DNA of 6,236 nt, taken from Planctomycetota bacterium (GTDB taxonomy: Bacteria > Planctomycetota > GCA-002687715 > DRQF01). The notes below the pieces were generated by a model that did not search any database, was not told the DNA's origin, and saw nothing but the letters and a program-made list of their open reading frames with translations. The stretch spans positions 1-6,236 of the forward strand of contig JAJRYU010000543.1 in assembly GCA_024275615.1 (NCBI GenBank), in the 5' to 3' direction. Below are positions 6,035 to 6,236 of this stretch, piece by piece (within the stretch, counting starts at the first letter, position 1; each line of letters begins with the position of its first letter). The translations under genes were made by a program, and so were the position numbers.

Positions 6035-6236
6035 ATGACTGTGTGTGACAGCAAGACCAAAACTCGATCGAGGATAAATTGCATCGCTTTTTTTCTGTTC
6101 GCTGGGATCGTCGTCGCATGTTCCACAAATGTCGCCAGCCAGATCCATGGGAGAAAAGACCCACGAACTTATTCTACTGATGTTCTTGGTATTTTAGAGT
6201 CCCACCTCACCGCAGATTTTTGGATCAGAAGAATAC
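6035..6236 (+). CDS. N-terminus of a predicted lipoprotein (gene continues past the right edge)
   Basis: From the ATG at 6035 the frame is open to the end of the window (67 codons). The protein starts with a basic stretch (K7, K9, R11, R13), then a hydrophobic segment (about 16-28, NCIAFFLFAGIVVAC) ending in a good lipobox VVAC with C29 and S30 at +2. A mature region follows (STNVASQIHGRKDPRTYST, then DVLGILESHLTADFW). Too little is present to assign a family. It lies 107 nt downstream of the L,D-transpeptidase gene on the same strand. No terminator is evident between them, so co-transcription is possible. The Shine-Dalgarno is weak (GGGAA too close to the ATG). The frames on the opposite strand here have no recognisable content. 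Confidence 0.65.
   Translation, partial: MTVCDSKTKTRSRINCIAFFLFAGIVVACSTNVASQIHGRKDPRTYSTDVLGILESHLTADFWIRRI

Noticed and set aside
5860..6148. Two 88-codon minus-strand ORFs downstream of the L,D-transpeptidase
   Set aside because: They overlap both the transpeptidase end and the predicted lipoprotein signal peptide on the plus strand, and their translations show no recognisable features.

Overview
The window most likely comes from a planctomycete or a similar bacterium with moderate GC content. The evidence is a large membrane Ser/Thr kinase ending in a formylglycine-generating-enzyme-like (FGE/SUMF1) domain, a secreted parallel beta-helix protein with a choice-of-anchor-Q-type segment and a hydrophobic C-terminal domain, and weak or absent Shine-Dalgarno sequences. 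The assignment rests on protein style only; no rRNA or other marker gene is present.

Layout. Minus strand, positions 1-2446: the first 815 codons of a receptor-type Ser/Thr kinase, open to the left edge and therefore lacking its C-terminus. Positions 2447-2655: a 209-nt gap with no gene. Minus strand, 2656-4446: a complete secreted beta-helix protein of 596 aa. Minus strand, 4458-4743: a short coding-like stretch directly upstream of the beta-helix gene. It is readable as one protein of about 94 aa only if the frame shifts +1 at an ACT-TGA-T site near 4635; its stop codon overlaps the ribosome binding site of the beta-helix gene. Positions 4744-5102: the rest of the divergent intergenic region, with one uncertain minus-strand ORF (4807-5019) and an inverted repeat just ahead of the next gene. 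Plus strand, 5103-5927: a complete probable lipoprotein with a YkuD-type L,D-transpeptidase domain. Plus strand, 6035 to the right edge: the N-terminus of a second predicted lipoprotein.

How the genes relate. The minus-strand genes run in the order small interrupted gene, beta-helix protein, kinase. The first two look translationally coupled; the kinase follows after 209 nt and could be separately transcribed. The two plus-strand genes both encode envelope lipoproteins, 107 nt apart. All confidently called products act at or across the cell envelope: a transmembrane kinase, an exported beta-helix protein and a cell-wall cross-linking enzyme. A direct functional link between them is not shown by the sequence. 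No tRNA, rRNA, CRISPR array, insertion sequence or convincing rho-independent terminator was seen.
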